A DNA stretch of 17,188 nt from Chthonomonas sp. UBA2391 (GCA_002343825.1 DDSL01000068.1:1-17188); one strand, 5' to 3'. Shown: positions 1-7,043, counted from the first letter of the stretch. Numbers and translations are program-made. The notes: generated by a model not told the origin, from the sequence alone.

Positions 1-16
1 GCCCGGTGCCACTCCC

Positions 17-52
17 GGGTGGGACCCCAGCCGCCTTCGGCGTCTCCCACCC
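17..52. repeat. GC-rich nested hairpin near the window edge
   Basis: Arms GGGTGGGA (17-24) and TCCCACCC (45-52) are perfect complements. Inside them a second small stem, CGCC (32-35) / GGCG (39-42), has a TTC loop. The structure lies downstream of the CRP gene, about 150 bases past its stop. Its nested design resembles the bigger hairpin at 13100-13192, though the sequences differ. It could be a dispersed palindromic element or a terminator for something outside the window. Apart from the hairpins, I see no gene in 1-206. Confidence 0.4.
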
Positions 53-187
53 TCCGCCCCGGTCGGCGCAAGGCCTCCGAACAGCCGCGAGGGTAGGTGG
101 AGGCAAGTTGAATCTGGATAGAAGTCAAACCAAGATTCCTAGTGAACCTCAATAAACCACTCCTAGCTTCAACCAAACCTCGACCGA

Positions 188-223
188 GCCTCGCGCCCGT
201 CGGCCCTCATCCCCGGGCGAGGC
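188..223 (-). terminator. Hairpin at the 3' end of the CRP gene
   Basis: GCCTCG-CG-CCCG (188-199) pairs with CGGGCGAGGC (214-223), with a 2-nt bulge and the CRP stop codon (207-209) in the loop. On the minus strand it is followed by only a weak T-rich stretch (TTTGG), so it is not a classic intrinsic terminator. Overlap with the end of the coding region also lowers confidence. Confidence 0.3.
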
Positions 224-914
224 GCTTGAGGGCTTTGGGTTGCAGAATCGTCAGACGGCCGTTTTTGCTTTCGACGACGTCGCGGCCGATCTCCGAAAGC
301 GTGCGGTTGATGACCTCGCGAGTGCATCCGATGCGGTTGGCGAGTTCTTGTTGGGTGATCTTTCCGTTGATCTCGATGGTCCCGTCTTCGGCGGCTTTGC
401 CCATTTGGCGACCGAGGTCGATGATCTCGCGGACGAGCCGGGTGCGCACCGATTCGGTTTCTTGGTCGGACTTCCGGTTCATGGCCTCGACGAGCTTGCC
501 GCAGAGGGCGCGGATGATGTTGAGGGCGAGTTTGTCGTCGCGGCGGAGACAGTCGACGATATAGCGACCTTGGAGCATCAGGACTTGGGTCTTGACCACG
601 CATCGCGCGTTGGCGGTGCGGGGCATCTCTTGAAAGAGCGTAAATTCCCCGATGACGTCGCCCGGTCGGCGGATGGCGATTTGGATGAGATCTTCGTGAT
701 CGCCCTCAAACCGGTTGCGCTCGATGCTGACCTGACCGGATTGGATGATGAACATCGTGCCGGCGGGGTCGTGCTCATGAAAGAGGTGATCTTGGGCCGC
801 GTAGCTGCGCTCGACACAGCCCTGGGCGAGGGTCGTGAGGGTCGAATCGCTCAAGCCTTCGAAGAGAGCGCAGTTGCGCAGCGCCTCGAGGGTTGCCTCT
901 AGCCGTGCCGACAT
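207..914 (-). CDS. CRP/FNR-family transcriptional regulator
   Basis: This 235-aa protein has the CRP/FNR layout. An N-terminal cyclic-nucleotide-binding-like beta-roll covers about residues 15-125. Its phosphate-cassette-like segment reads GE at 89-90 and PRTA at 98-101. A long dimerisation helix follows (about 128-155), then a winged helix with the HTH ITQQELANRIGCTREVINRTL (about 186-206). The GE and RTA residues are those that hold cyclic nucleotide in CRP, so ligand binding is plausible. No FNR-type cysteine cluster is visible. The ATG shares one base with the stop of the upstream cyclase-like gene (TGATG, 916-912), a standard sign of translational coupling. It probably senses the product of that neighbour or another cyclic nucleotide. 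Target genes cannot be deduced. Confidence 0.9.
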   Translation of the reverse strand: MSARLEATLEALRNCALFEGLSDSTLTTLAQGCVERSYAAQDHLFHEHDPAGTMFIIQSGQVSIERNRFEGDHEDLIQIAIRRPGDVIGEFTLFQEMPRTANARCVVKTQVLMLQGRYIVDCLRRDDKLALNIIRALCGKLVEAMNRKSDQETESVRTRLVREIIDLGRQMGKAAEDGTIEINGKITQQELANRIGCTREVINRTLSEIGRDVVESKNGRLTILQPKALKRLARG

Positions 915-2008
915 CAGTAGCTCCCCTCGCTGGCCCCAGGATAGTTGGCGTTGGGGATACCTTCGCTGGGGAGGTCGGGGTTGGGCGGAAGCTCGTCGAC
1001 CGGGTCCCTCATCGGGTTGCCATCGGGGGCGGTCCGTTCCGCTTCTCGGTCGTCTCTTGCCACCGAATCTCGTCCCCCGCGAGTCTCTTCGCCCGATTTT
1101 CGGGTTGATTTTTTGGGCTGCGCGGTTTTCTTTGCTGGAGAATCGCTCGCCTGATTAGATTTTACCGGGATCGTAGGTCCGGAAGATTGCTCCACCGGAA
1201 TGGCCCCCGCCGGTCGGGCTTGCATTTGGGCATCCACCCGGTAGACCCAAACCGCGATGGCGATGAGGCAGATCAGGTTGAGCAAGACGAGCAGGTTGAA
1301 CCGAGCTTGGCCGCGTCGGGCTTCTTCGCGGACTTCTTCGATCCGGTGAATAAGATCCTGGTGGGCTCGGCGGTCGGCGGCCGGAACAACGGCATGGGTT
1401 GCCGCCGACGTGGTGCCCCCGAGTTCGAAGTCGCCCCCGAGTTTGGTGGCCCAGATTCGGGTCATTCCAGGGAGGCCCTTGAGGGATTCGGCGGCGAGGA
1501 AGCCCATCGGTGCGGCCGCGATGTTGCGGCGGATCTCGTTGGCGACATCCTCGGTAAACGCAACCTGGCCGGGTGGGCACTTGGATTCCAGACGAGCGGC
1601 GATGGCGACAGCCGCGCCGGTGATCTCAATCTTCTCGGTCTCTTCGTCTTTGGCCCAGATCACGTCGCCCATGTGTAGGCCCATGCGGTGCAGGATGCTG
1701 GGTTCGTGGGGTTCGCGCCGGTCATTCCTGTGGCGGAGGGCGCGCTGAATCTCGATCGCGGCTTTGGCCGCTTCCACCGTGCTCTCAAAAGTGATCTTCC
1801 AACCGTCTCCCCGGTCGGCGGCGATGGTTCCGCCGTGTTGGGCGGCGACCTCCTTCATCAGGGCCTTATCCTTGCGGACCCGGGCCACGGCCGACTCTTC
1901 GGCCCGGGCGACGTTGCGAGTGTAGTTGCTCACGTCGGTCATCAGCACCGCGAGAACGCGCCGCTTGAGATCATTGGTCGGTTGTGTGGTCGTTTCGTTC
2001 GGTTGCAT
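914..2008 (-). CDS. Membrane-anchored class III adenylate/guanylate cyclase-like protein
   Basis: I place the start at the ATG at 2008 (364 aa), because GGGAG sits 7 nt upstream; an ATG 14 codons earlier has no such site. Residues 17-190 form a class III cyclase homology domain. The two metal aspartates are present, D25 (MTDVSNYT) and D68 (RGDGW), as is the arginine R139 (AIAARLES). The usual substrate lysine four residues before D68 is alanine (A64). The Asp and Asn of the usual GDxVNxAAR motif are A132 and A135. A charged helix (213-236) leads to a transmembrane segment (about 238-256). A roughly 105-residue Lys/Ser/Pro-rich tail follows and would face outside. The changes suggest altered nucleotide specificity or lost catalysis. 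It is coupled to the CRP gene by a one-base overlap. Confidence 0.85.
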   Translation of the reverse strand: MQPNETTTQPTNDLKRRVLAVLMTDVSNYTRNVARAEESAVARVRKDKALMKEVAAQHGGTIAADRGDGWKITFESTVEAAKAAIEIQRALRHRNDRREPHEPSILHRMGLHMGDVIWAKDEETEKIEITGAAVAIAARLESKCPPGQVAFTEDVANEIRRNIAAAPMGFLAAESLKGLPGMTRIWATKLGGDFELGGTTSAATHAVVPAADRRAHQDLIHRIEEVREEARRGQARFNLLVLLNLICLIAIAVWVYRVDAQMQARPAGAIPVEQSSGPTIPVKSNQASDSPAKKTAQPKKSTRKSGEETRGGRDSVARDDREAERTAPDGNPMRDPVDELPPNPDLPSEGIPNANYPGASEGSY

Positions 2009-2038
2009 CGTTTTCTCCCGAACCTTTGCGCAACTCCT

Positions 2039-2067
2039 ACGATACGCCATTCGCCAGCAAAAAACAA
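2039..2067 (-). promoter_or_regulatory. Possible promoter for the cyclase-CRP operon
   Basis: On the minus strand TTGTTT (2067-2062), a 17-nt spacer and TATCGT (2044-2039) resemble a sigma70-type promoter. Transcription would begin near 2032, giving a leader of about 24 nt that contains the GGGAG site before the ATG at 2008. This also argues against the upstream ATG at 2050. The match to consensus is only moderate. Confidence 0.35.
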
Positions 2068-2184
2068 GACGGCCTGCAACGGATGGGCCTCAAGTCCCGT
2101 AGCATTCACGGTTACGAAACGAAGGCGGTCAAGCCTTGGTCACCCAGAAAATGCGAGAAAAACCTCATTCTTGGCTAAAGTTCC

Positions 2185-2213
2185 TTGCAAATGGGGGTGG
2201 GGTCCGGTACAAT
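2185..2213 (+). promoter_or_regulatory. Sigma70-type promoter upstream of speD
   Basis: TTGCAA (2185-2190), a 17-nt spacer and TACAAT (2208-2213) make the best promoter match in the window. Transcription would start near 2220, leaving a leader of about 270 nt before the speD TTG. It lies in the divergent gap between the cyclase gene and speD, where a promoter is expected. Confidence 0.6.
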
Positions 2214-2227
2214 GCCCCTTTGCGTCT

Positions 2228-2490
2228 GGGACCAACGGAACATCTTGCGGTCCCAAGTAGACTGACACCAGGAGCTAAGAAAAAGACCATCTGGTCTAGC
2301 GCGATGAACCAACGGAATTGTCAACGGGTGACGGGCGGAAACGTCCGGGGTTTGGGATCCGATCTCACAGCTCATGCCAATGAGACAGTTTCTTGGGAAG
2401 TGCCGGGGCTCCTTTTCTCGTCGTCTGGTCGGGTTTCTCCCGTCGATTTATCGGCGGTCCGGCACGGGGTTAACTTTCTCGAGGGAAACT
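2228..2490 (+). promoter_or_regulatory. Long structured 5' leader of speD
   Basis: About 270 nt separate the predicted transcription start from speD. Visible helices are GGGACC/GGTCCC (2228-2233 / 2249-2254), AGACC/GGTCT (2284-2288 / 2293-2297), CTCAT/ATGAG (2371-2375 / 2380-2384) and a long-range GTGCCGG/CCGGCAC (2400-2406 / 2459-2465). The last encloses a CGGG/CCCG hairpin. The ribosome site GAGGG (2481-2485) follows, and GTTAA (2469-2473) could pair with TTAAC (2503-2507) around the start codon. I do not recognise a known SAM riboswitch. The structure suggests post-transcriptional control, but individual helices this short can arise by chance. Confidence 0.4.
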
Positions 2491-2493
2491 TGA
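2374..2493 (+). CDS. Possible 39-codon leader peptide (uORF) of speD
   Basis: An ATG at 2374 (a second ATG follows two codons later) opens a 39-codon frame that ends with TGA at 2491-2493, immediately before the speD TTG at 2494. The peptide is basic, with seven arginines including two RR pairs. I see no clear ribosome site ahead of it. The exact abutment of stop and start would couple translation of the two frames. Arginine is a common polyamine precursor, so an arginine-rich attenuator peptide is conceivable, but this is inference. It may also be chance. Confidence 0.3.
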   Translation: MPMRQFLGKCRGSFSRRLVGFLPSIYRRSGTGLTFSRET

Positions 2494-3105
2494 TTGGAAA
2501 AATTAACTTCCATCCTTAGCATCGCGGCTCTCGCCGCATTCGTCCCTGTGGCACAAGCCACCAAGACCGGCTGGTTTTCGCGCGTTCTCGATCGGTTCAC
2601 GCGTCGTCCTAGTACCGCTCCCGTTCGCCCGGAAATTACGACGGATCATGGTTGGACCTTGATTCGCTGTGAAGACCCGGATGGATTCAGGGCTTGGCTA
2701 GAAGATGACGAGGTGGGATTCCCGTTCAAAGAAGGCGAGGAACCGTCCCTGGGTTCGCACCTTTTGGTCGAACTCTACGGCTGCGATCCTGATTCGCTCA
2801 AGCTGGAGAACACCGTCGGCGAGGCCATGCGCACCGCCGCGATCCAGAGTGAGGCGACAGTCGTGACCGAGTCGTTCCACGAATTCAAGCCTTATGGCGT
2901 GAGTGGGGCGGTCATCATCCAAGAGTCGCACTATACGATCCACACGTGGCCGGAGCACCGGTACGCAGCGGTGGACCTGTTCTATTGCGGCGGCACGATC
3001 CATGTCCATCGCGCGATGGACGTGCTGCGCGAGCGGTTCCGCCCGACCAAGATGAAGTTCCTGGTTGTTCGCCGCGGCTTGCAAAGCGAAGTCGACCGGT
3101 ACTGA
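2494..3105 (+). CDS. speD: S-adenosylmethionine decarboxylase proenzyme with N-terminal extension
   Basis: The enzyme removes CO2 from SAM to give the aminopropyl donor for spermidine synthesis. The C-terminal 120 or so residues match the short bacterial/archaeal SpeD type: SHLLVELYGCDP near 90-101, PYGVSGAVII, then ESHYTIHTWPE. Ser145 in this last motif should be the self-cleavage site that becomes the pyruvoyl cofactor, and Cys165 (FYCGG) the conserved catalytic cysteine. The start is TTG with GAGGG 8 nt upstream; there is no nearby ATG. At 203 aa it is 70-80 residues longer than typical. The extra N-terminus begins with a signal-peptide-like stretch (SILSIAALAAFVPVAQA), odd for a cytosolic enzyme. 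No spermidine synthase or other polyamine gene adjoins it. Confidence 0.92.
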   Translation: MEKLTSILSIAALAAFVPVAQATKTGWFSRVLDRFTRRPSTAPVRPEITTDHGWTLIRCEDPDGFRAWLEDDEVGFPFKEGEEPSLGSHLLVELYGCDPDSLKLENTVGEAMRTAAIQSEATVVTESFHEFKPYGVSGAVIIQESHYTIHTWPEHRYAAVDLFYCGGTIHVHRAMDVLRERFRPTKMKFLVVRRGLQSEVDRY

Positions 3106-3139
3106 TCCCTTCATTCGGGAAGAGTTCCAATTTTTTTCG

Positions 3140-3172
3140 CCCCGAGAGTGGTAACGTTGCCCGCTCTCGGGG
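3140..3172. terminator. Hairpin after speD, possible terminator
   Basis: CCCCGAGAG (3140-3148) and CTCTCGGGG (3164-3172) form a perfect 9-bp stem with a 15-nt loop, 35 bases after the speD stop. A run of seven T precedes the stem (3131-3137), but the plus-strand sequence after it is only mildly T-rich (TGATTCATTTAT). It is a plausible but non-canonical terminator. Confidence 0.45.
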
Positions 3173-3184
3173 TGATTCATTTAT

Positions 3185-3194
3185 CCCCCCCCCC
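3185..3194. repeat. Ten-base poly-C tract upstream of the NTF2-like gene
   Basis: Ten consecutive C bases lie 35 bases before the ATG at 3230 and 20 bases before a GATAAT -10-like hexamer (3215-3220), close to where a -35 element would be. Homopolymers of this length are prone to slippage. Confidence 0.5.
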
Positions 3195-3214
3195 GCCTTC
3201 GCGGTCCGGATCGG

Positions 3215-3220
3215 GATAAT
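3215..3220 (+). promoter_or_regulatory. -10-like GATAAT just upstream of the start codon
   Basis: GATAAT differs from TATAAT at one base and ends 9 nt before the ATG at 3230, so a transcript from it would have almost no leader. There is no convincing Shine-Dalgarno site and no good -35 element; the -35 region is the poly-C tract. Confidence 0.4.
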
Positions 3221-3229
3221 GAGATTCCT

Positions 3230-3628
3230 ATGCGCACCCCGACCGAGGCGATCCGTGCCTACTTCGAAGCCTTCAACGCCCACGATGCCGAGGCGCTTCT
3301 GGCCACCCTCCACCCGCAGGTTCGGCACGATATCAACGAAGGACCGACCGAAGTAGGCCTCGAAAAATTCCGTGCCTTTAAGGCTCATATGGACACCTGC
3401 TACCGCGAACAAATCACCGAACTCGTGATTTTTGAGCAAGGAAATCGCGGTGCGGCGGAATTTCTCTGCTCGGGGACTTATCTTCAAACGGATGGATCGC
3501 TCCCCGAGGCAAAGGGGCAGACCTATGCAATCCCGGCGGCCGCCTTCTTTGAAGTCGAAGACGGCCTGATCACGCGGGTCACGAGCTACTACAGCCTCAA
3601 GGGCTGGCTCGCCGCTATCGCTACTTGA
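3230..3628 (+). CDS. NTF2-like / ketosteroid isomerase-related protein
   Basis: This 132-aa protein has the small cone-shaped NTF2/SnoaL fold pattern. An opening helix pair (AIRAYFEAFNAHDAEALLATL) precedes HDINEGPTEVG and the helix FRAFKAHMDTCYRE. The rest is a beta-sheet containing EFLCSGTY and FFEVEDGLITRVTSYY. The HDIN.G, FRAF..HM..CYRE and GQTY..PAAAFFE segments recall the bacterial steroid delta-isomerase-related family (TIGR02096 type, from memory), whose substrate is unknown. It sits 125 bases after speD, beyond a hairpin, so it is probably transcribed on its own. Its 3' end overlaps the convergent hydrolase gene by 8 bases, including both stop codons. Confidence 0.75.
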   Translation: MRTPTEAIRAYFEAFNAHDAEALLATLHPQVRHDINEGPTEVGLEKFRAFKAHMDTCYREQITELVIFEQGNRGAAEFLCSGTYLQTDGSLPEAKGQTYAIPAAAFFEVEDGLITRVTSYYSLKGWLAAIAT

Positions 3629-4964
3629 GGACCTTGCCGAACCACTCGATGAGTGCTTCCTCGATGTTCGGGTTGTGGGCATTGCCCGGACGACCCCACT
3701 TTTGCATGCTATCGAGGGGCGATTCGGTTTTGAAGAATCCGTGGTCCGAATTGGCCAACAGTTTGAACGTGGCTTGGCCGGGGCGAACCTTGTTCAGGCT
3801 CGCCACCACAAACTCGTGGTCGTCCCGTCCGCTGACAAAGTCGTTTTCGCCGTAGTACAGCATCGCTGGGGCGGTGACCTTGCTCCAAGCCTCCATCAGA
3901 TTTTTCTTGGCAAGGCCCTGGAAGAAGGTGATTCCGGCTCCGCTAAAGGTCTTTAGGTCTGGCGAGATGGCCTTGAGCAACTCTCCGAGTTCGGGTTCTT
4001 TGGCGATGATGTCTTGAGGGGACATCTGTTTGTTAAAGATGTAGTGCCAAAGCGGGATTTGCTGACGTACTGACTCATCGACCTGCGCAGGGCTTGCCCC
4101 ACCGAGCAGCGCCTGGCGCCGGTTGTTCTCGATCATGTATTCGAACCAGGTCTTCGCTGCGGTGGCTCCCACGGCTAGTGCCGCCACGGGCTCCTCGGCC
4201 GCGACTAGCGGGCCAAAGGCTCCCCCCATGCTATGGCCAAAGATGGCAATCTTGTCTTTGTTGATCCACTCGGTTGTCTTGGCGAGCCGGATCCCGTTGA
4301 TGTAGGCGTTCAGCTCGGTGTCGAAGAGCAGGTCCGCATAGGCGGGGCCCTCCGAGTCGCCCTGGCCGGGCTTATCGATCCGAACCGTGGCGTAGCCTTG
4401 GTCGCTCAGCGCCTTCATGATGTTGCCGTAGGGGAACGTTGCGAAGTTGGCATCGACCGAATAGGCTCCGATTCCGCCGATCAAGAAGATGGTGGGAAAA
4501 GGCCCTTTGCCCTTACCTTTCGGATAGGTTCCGATCCAGCGGATGCGCTTACCGTCGCTGACAAACTGGTCGTAAACGACTTCGACATCGGAGTCGTTCT
4601 GGCGAGGTCGCTCCTTGAGGTCACCCTTGAGTTCGAGCTTTTCGGTGCCTCGTTGAACCGTGAGGGTCACCTTTTTCCCGCCATAGAGGCCGCGGGTGAT
4701 CGGAGAGAGTTCGGGTATCGACTTGACCTCCGTCCCGTCGATCGCGACGAGGATGTCGCCGGCCTTCACACCAAGGGCTTCGGCAGTGAGCCCGGGGCTC
4801 ACCTGGACGACTTTGATTCCAGCCGGTTCACCGGCGGCGACGGGGCCGAGCTGAACGCCAAGAGCAGCCTTTCGAGGAAGCGGGGCACCGCGTTCAACTT
4901 TGGGGGCAGAGAGGGCCCCAAGGGCCAGAGCGAGAGTGGCAGACAAAACGAAGACAACCTTCAT
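3621..4964 (-). CDS. Secreted alpha/beta hydrolase with N-terminal PDZ domain
   Basis: I prefer the ATG at 4964 (447 aa), which gives a classic signal peptide, MKVVFVLSATLALALGALSA; a TTG three codons earlier is possible. A PDZ domain follows at about 34-115, with VSPGLTAEALGVKAGDILVAIDG. The alpha/beta hydrolase fold covers about 130-447. The nucleophile elbow is GHSMGG (Ser245), the acid is probably Asp375 (YYGENDFVSG) and the histidine His408 (NSDHGFF), a complete triad. The oxyanion region is probably FLIGGIGAYS. Similar folds act as esterases or peptidases, and the substrate here is unknown. PDZ plus hydrolase on an exported protein suggests a peptide- or membrane-associated target. It begins 54 bases after the ABC-F gene on the same strand and may share its transcript. 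Confidence 0.8.
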   Translation of the reverse strand: MKVVFVLSATLALALGALSAPKVERGAPLPRKAALGVQLGPVAAGEPAGIKVVQVSPGLTAEALGVKAGDILVAIDGTEVKSIPELSPITRGLYGGKKVTLTVQRGTEKLELKGDLKERPRQNDSDVEVVYDQFVSDGKRIRWIGTYPKGKGKGPFPTIFLIGGIGAYSVDANFATFPYGNIMKALSDQGYATVRIDKPGQGDSEGPAYADLLFDTELNAYINGIRLAKTTEWINKDKIAIFGHSMGGAFGPLVAAEEPVAALAVGATAAKTWFEYMIENNRRQALLGGASPAQVDESVRQQIPLWHYIFNKQMSPQDIIAKEPELGELLKAISPDLKTFSGAGITFFQGLAKKNLMEAWSKVTAPAMLYYGENDFVSGRDDHEFVVASLNKVRPGQATFKLLANSDHGFFKTESPLDSMQKWGRPGNAHNPNIEEALIEWFGKVLK

Positions 4965-5018
4965 GACCGGCAACTACGGAGCACCTGCGTCCAAAGATTC
5001 CCGCATTCAAGAGCGAAT

Positions 5019-6914
5019 TTAGCCCTGCATCGCCCGAAGTTCTTCCAGCCGAGAGCCTGCCGCTTCCCATTCGTGCAGGGTCTGCTCCAGCGCGTCGGAG
5101 GCGCTCTGGTAAGCCAAGCTCAAGGCTAGGTGGTCGGCTTCGGGAGCGGCTGAGCTCATGGCCGATTCCGCTGCCGCGAGGCGTTGCTCCTGTTCCGAGA
5201 CTTGAGCCTCGATCTGGGCGACCAGCTTCTCCATCCGACCGATTTCCTTGCTAAGTTCCCTAGGGCTCATCGTGGGCGCAACCGACTGAGGCGCGCTCGC
5301 CGTTTGGGCTGGCGGAAGCGTTTCGCCACGAGCGTGCTTGCGACGATAGTCGTCGTAGCCACCCGGGTACTGGATCACCGAGCTGTTGCGGACGTCGAGG
5401 GTTCGGTCGCTCACTTGGCTCAATAGCCACCGGTCGTGGCTGACGAGCAGAAGGGTGCCGTTGAATTCTCGCAGGATCTCAGCCAGGGCCTCGCGAGAAC
5501 TCATATCGAGGTGGTTCGTCGGCTCGTCAAGGACCAAGACGTTGGGCCGGGTGGCGGTCAGGGCCGCCAGCTGGACCTTGTTTCGCTCTCCTCCGCTCAA
5601 GGTCGAGATCGGCCGAGTCGCATCATCACCGCTGATCAAAAACCGACCGAGGAGGGACCTCGCCGCCCCGAGGTCAAGCCCCAGTGCCTCGTGCAAGAAC
5701 ATCATCGGAGAGAGTTCGTGGATTAGAGAATCGGCATCTTGGCTGAAGTAGCCGATCTCTACCCCCGACCCAAGGCGGACACGGCCATCGGTCGGGTCGA
5801 GCTTGCCGAGGAGGATCCGGAGCAAGGTCGATTTTCCGGCTCCGTTTTGGCCGATGATCCCCCACCGCTCGCCCCATCGGACGGTCCAATCGAGCCCGTG
5901 GAAGAAGTTCTCCGCGCCAAAGGAGTGGTGCAGTCCAGCCACCTCCAAAACGAGATCCCCGGACCGGCGGACAACCTCGAAGGCCCCCTTGATTCCTTTC
6001 TCATTTTTGGGCGCCTCGACGGCCACGCTCTTGAGCTTCTCCAGCTGCTTCAGTCGACCGCGGGCCTGAGCCGTCCGCTGGCTGTTCATGAATCGCCGGA
6101 CGTATTCGTCCAGCTTGGCCATTTCTTGCTGTTGCTTACGTGCTACTTCGGCCTGGCGGGCTTCATCTTCCGCCCGCAGCACTAGATACTTCTCAAATCC
6201 GCCGGGGTAGTTCTTGGTCTTGCCGTCGCGGATCTCGACGATGCGCTGGGCAGTGTTTTGAAGGAAGGTCCGGTCGTGGCTGATGAGCAGCACGGCGCCG
6301 TGATATCCCACGATCCAGCTTTCCAGCCATTCGGTGGCTTCGAGATCGAGGTGGTTGGTCGGTTCGTCTAGGATGAGCAGGTCTGGTTCTTCAAGGAGCA
6401 GTCGCGCGAGGATCAGTCGTGTTCGCTCTCCGCCGCTCAGGGCCGAGACTGGCTTGGCGAACTCGGATTCTTCGAACCCCATGCGCTTGAGAACCACGGT
6501 GAGATCAGTCTCAATGGAGTAGCCGCCCTCTCCATGAAAGTGCTCCTGCAGGCGGGTGAATTCGTCCAGATCCTCGGCGGTGGCACCATTATCGAGTCGT
6601 TTCTGTAAGGCTTCGAGCTTCTCGCGAAGCTCGATCACGTGCTTGCGGGCTTCTTCGGCCGCGCCAAGGACTGTGGCGTCTTCTGGAAGGCGGGAGTCTT
6701 GGCTCAGATAACCGATCTGCACGCCCTGCCCGAGCGTGACCGACCCCGATTCCAGCTCGTATTGACCTAGAATCGCGCGGAGCAAGGTGGTCTTTCCGGC
6801 TCCATTGCGTCCGACGATGGCAACTTTCTCGCGGTCCTCAATGCGGAGGTCCGCGCCATCGAGGATGATATCGTTGGCAAAGCGAACGACCGCTTGTCGA
6901 ACCTGGAGCAGCAT
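5019..6914 (-). CDS. ABC-F family ATPase (ribosome-associated type)
   Basis: The 631-aa protein has two ABC cassettes and no membrane segments, the ABC-F layout. Cassette 1: Walker A GRNGAGKT (35-42), signature LSGGE (159-163), Walker B LLILDEPTNHLD (179-190). Cassette 2: GQNGAGKS (355-362), LSGGE (439-443), VLVLDEPTNHLD (459-470). The charged inter-domain linker (about 245-300) is the P-site tRNA interaction motif region. A C-terminal extension after about 545 ends in a coiled coil (550-628), as in Uup/YdiF-type members. These proteins act on the ribosome in translation; some give antibiotic resistance, but nothing here points to that. The start has no Shine-Dalgarno site; instead TAAACT ends 9 nt before the ATG. 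It diverges from the tRNA gene. Confidence 0.93.
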   Translation of the reverse strand: MLLQVRQAVVRFANDIILDGADLRIEDREKVAIVGRNGAGKTTLLRAILGQYELESGSVTLGQGVQIGYLSQDSRLPEDATVLGAAEEARKHVIELREKLEALQKRLDNGATAEDLDEFTRLQEHFHGEGGYSIETDLTVVLKRMGFEESEFAKPVSALSGGERTRLILARLLLEEPDLLILDEPTNHLDLEATEWLESWIVGYHGAVLLISHDRTFLQNTAQRIVEIRDGKTKNYPGGFEKYLVLRAEDEARQAEVARKQQQEMAKLDEYVRRFMNSQRTAQARGRLKQLEKLKSVAVEAPKNEKGIKGAFEVVRRSGDLVLEVAGLHHSFGAENFFHGLDWTVRWGERWGIIGQNGAGKSTLLRILLGKLDPTDGRVRLGSGVEIGYFSQDADSLIHELSPMMFLHEALGLDLGAARSLLGRFLISGDDATRPISTLSGGERNKVQLAALTATRPNVLVLDEPTNHLDMSSREALAEILREFNGTLLLVSHDRWLLSQVSDRTLDVRNSSVIQYPGGYDDYRRKHARGETLPPAQTASAPQSVAPTMSPRELSKEIGRMEKLVAQIEAQVSEQEQRLAAAESAMSSAAPEADHLALSLAYQSASDALEQTLHEWEAAGSRLEELRAMQG

Positions 6915-6923
6915 CGAAGGGGA

Positions 6924-6929
6924 AGTTTA
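6924..6929 (-). promoter_or_regulatory. -10-like TAAACT just upstream of the ABC-F start
   Basis: On the minus strand TAAACT is separated by 9 nt (TCCCCTTCG) from the ATG at 6914. No Shine-Dalgarno site is present in that gap, and no clear -35 is seen. The arrangement matches that at 3215, 9101 and 13207 and suggests a leaderless or near-leaderless transcript. Confidence 0.35.
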
Positions 6930-6957
6930 CTCGGGTACCCTTAAAGGCCTACCTGGA

Positions 6958-7043
6958 GCCGGGGTGGCGGAATGGTAGACGCGGTGGTCTCAAACACCAC
7001 TGGGGTCATACCCGTGCGGGTTCGAGTCCCGCCCCCGGCACCA
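6958..7043 (+). tRNA. tRNA-Leu (anticodon CAA)
   Basis: Acceptor arms GCCGGGG (6958-6964) and CCCCGGC pair fully, followed by the discriminator A and an encoded CCA (7041-7043). The anticodon stem GTGGT/ACCAC holds the loop CTCAAAC, giving anticodon CAA, which reads UUG leucine codons. A long variable arm (TGGGGTCATACCCGT) marks a class II tRNA, and the T arm is GCGGG-TTCGAGT-CCCGC. The length is 86 nt. Confidence 0.97.

Noticed and set aside
240..902. 220-codon plus-strand frame opposite the CRP gene
   Set aside because: The minus-strand CRP frame has a full beta-roll and HTH; the opposite frame is an antisense shadow.
2214..2490. Known SAM riboswitch (SAM-I, SAM-II or SAM-III type) in the speD leader
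   Set aside because: I could not find the conserved core sequences of these classes; only generic helices are visible. A covariance-model search would settle it.
2304..2519. 71-codon frame in the speD leader
   Set aside because: No ribosome site, no recognisable sequence features, and it overlaps the speD start; the 39-codon frame at 2374 that ends exactly at the speD start is the more interesting candidate.
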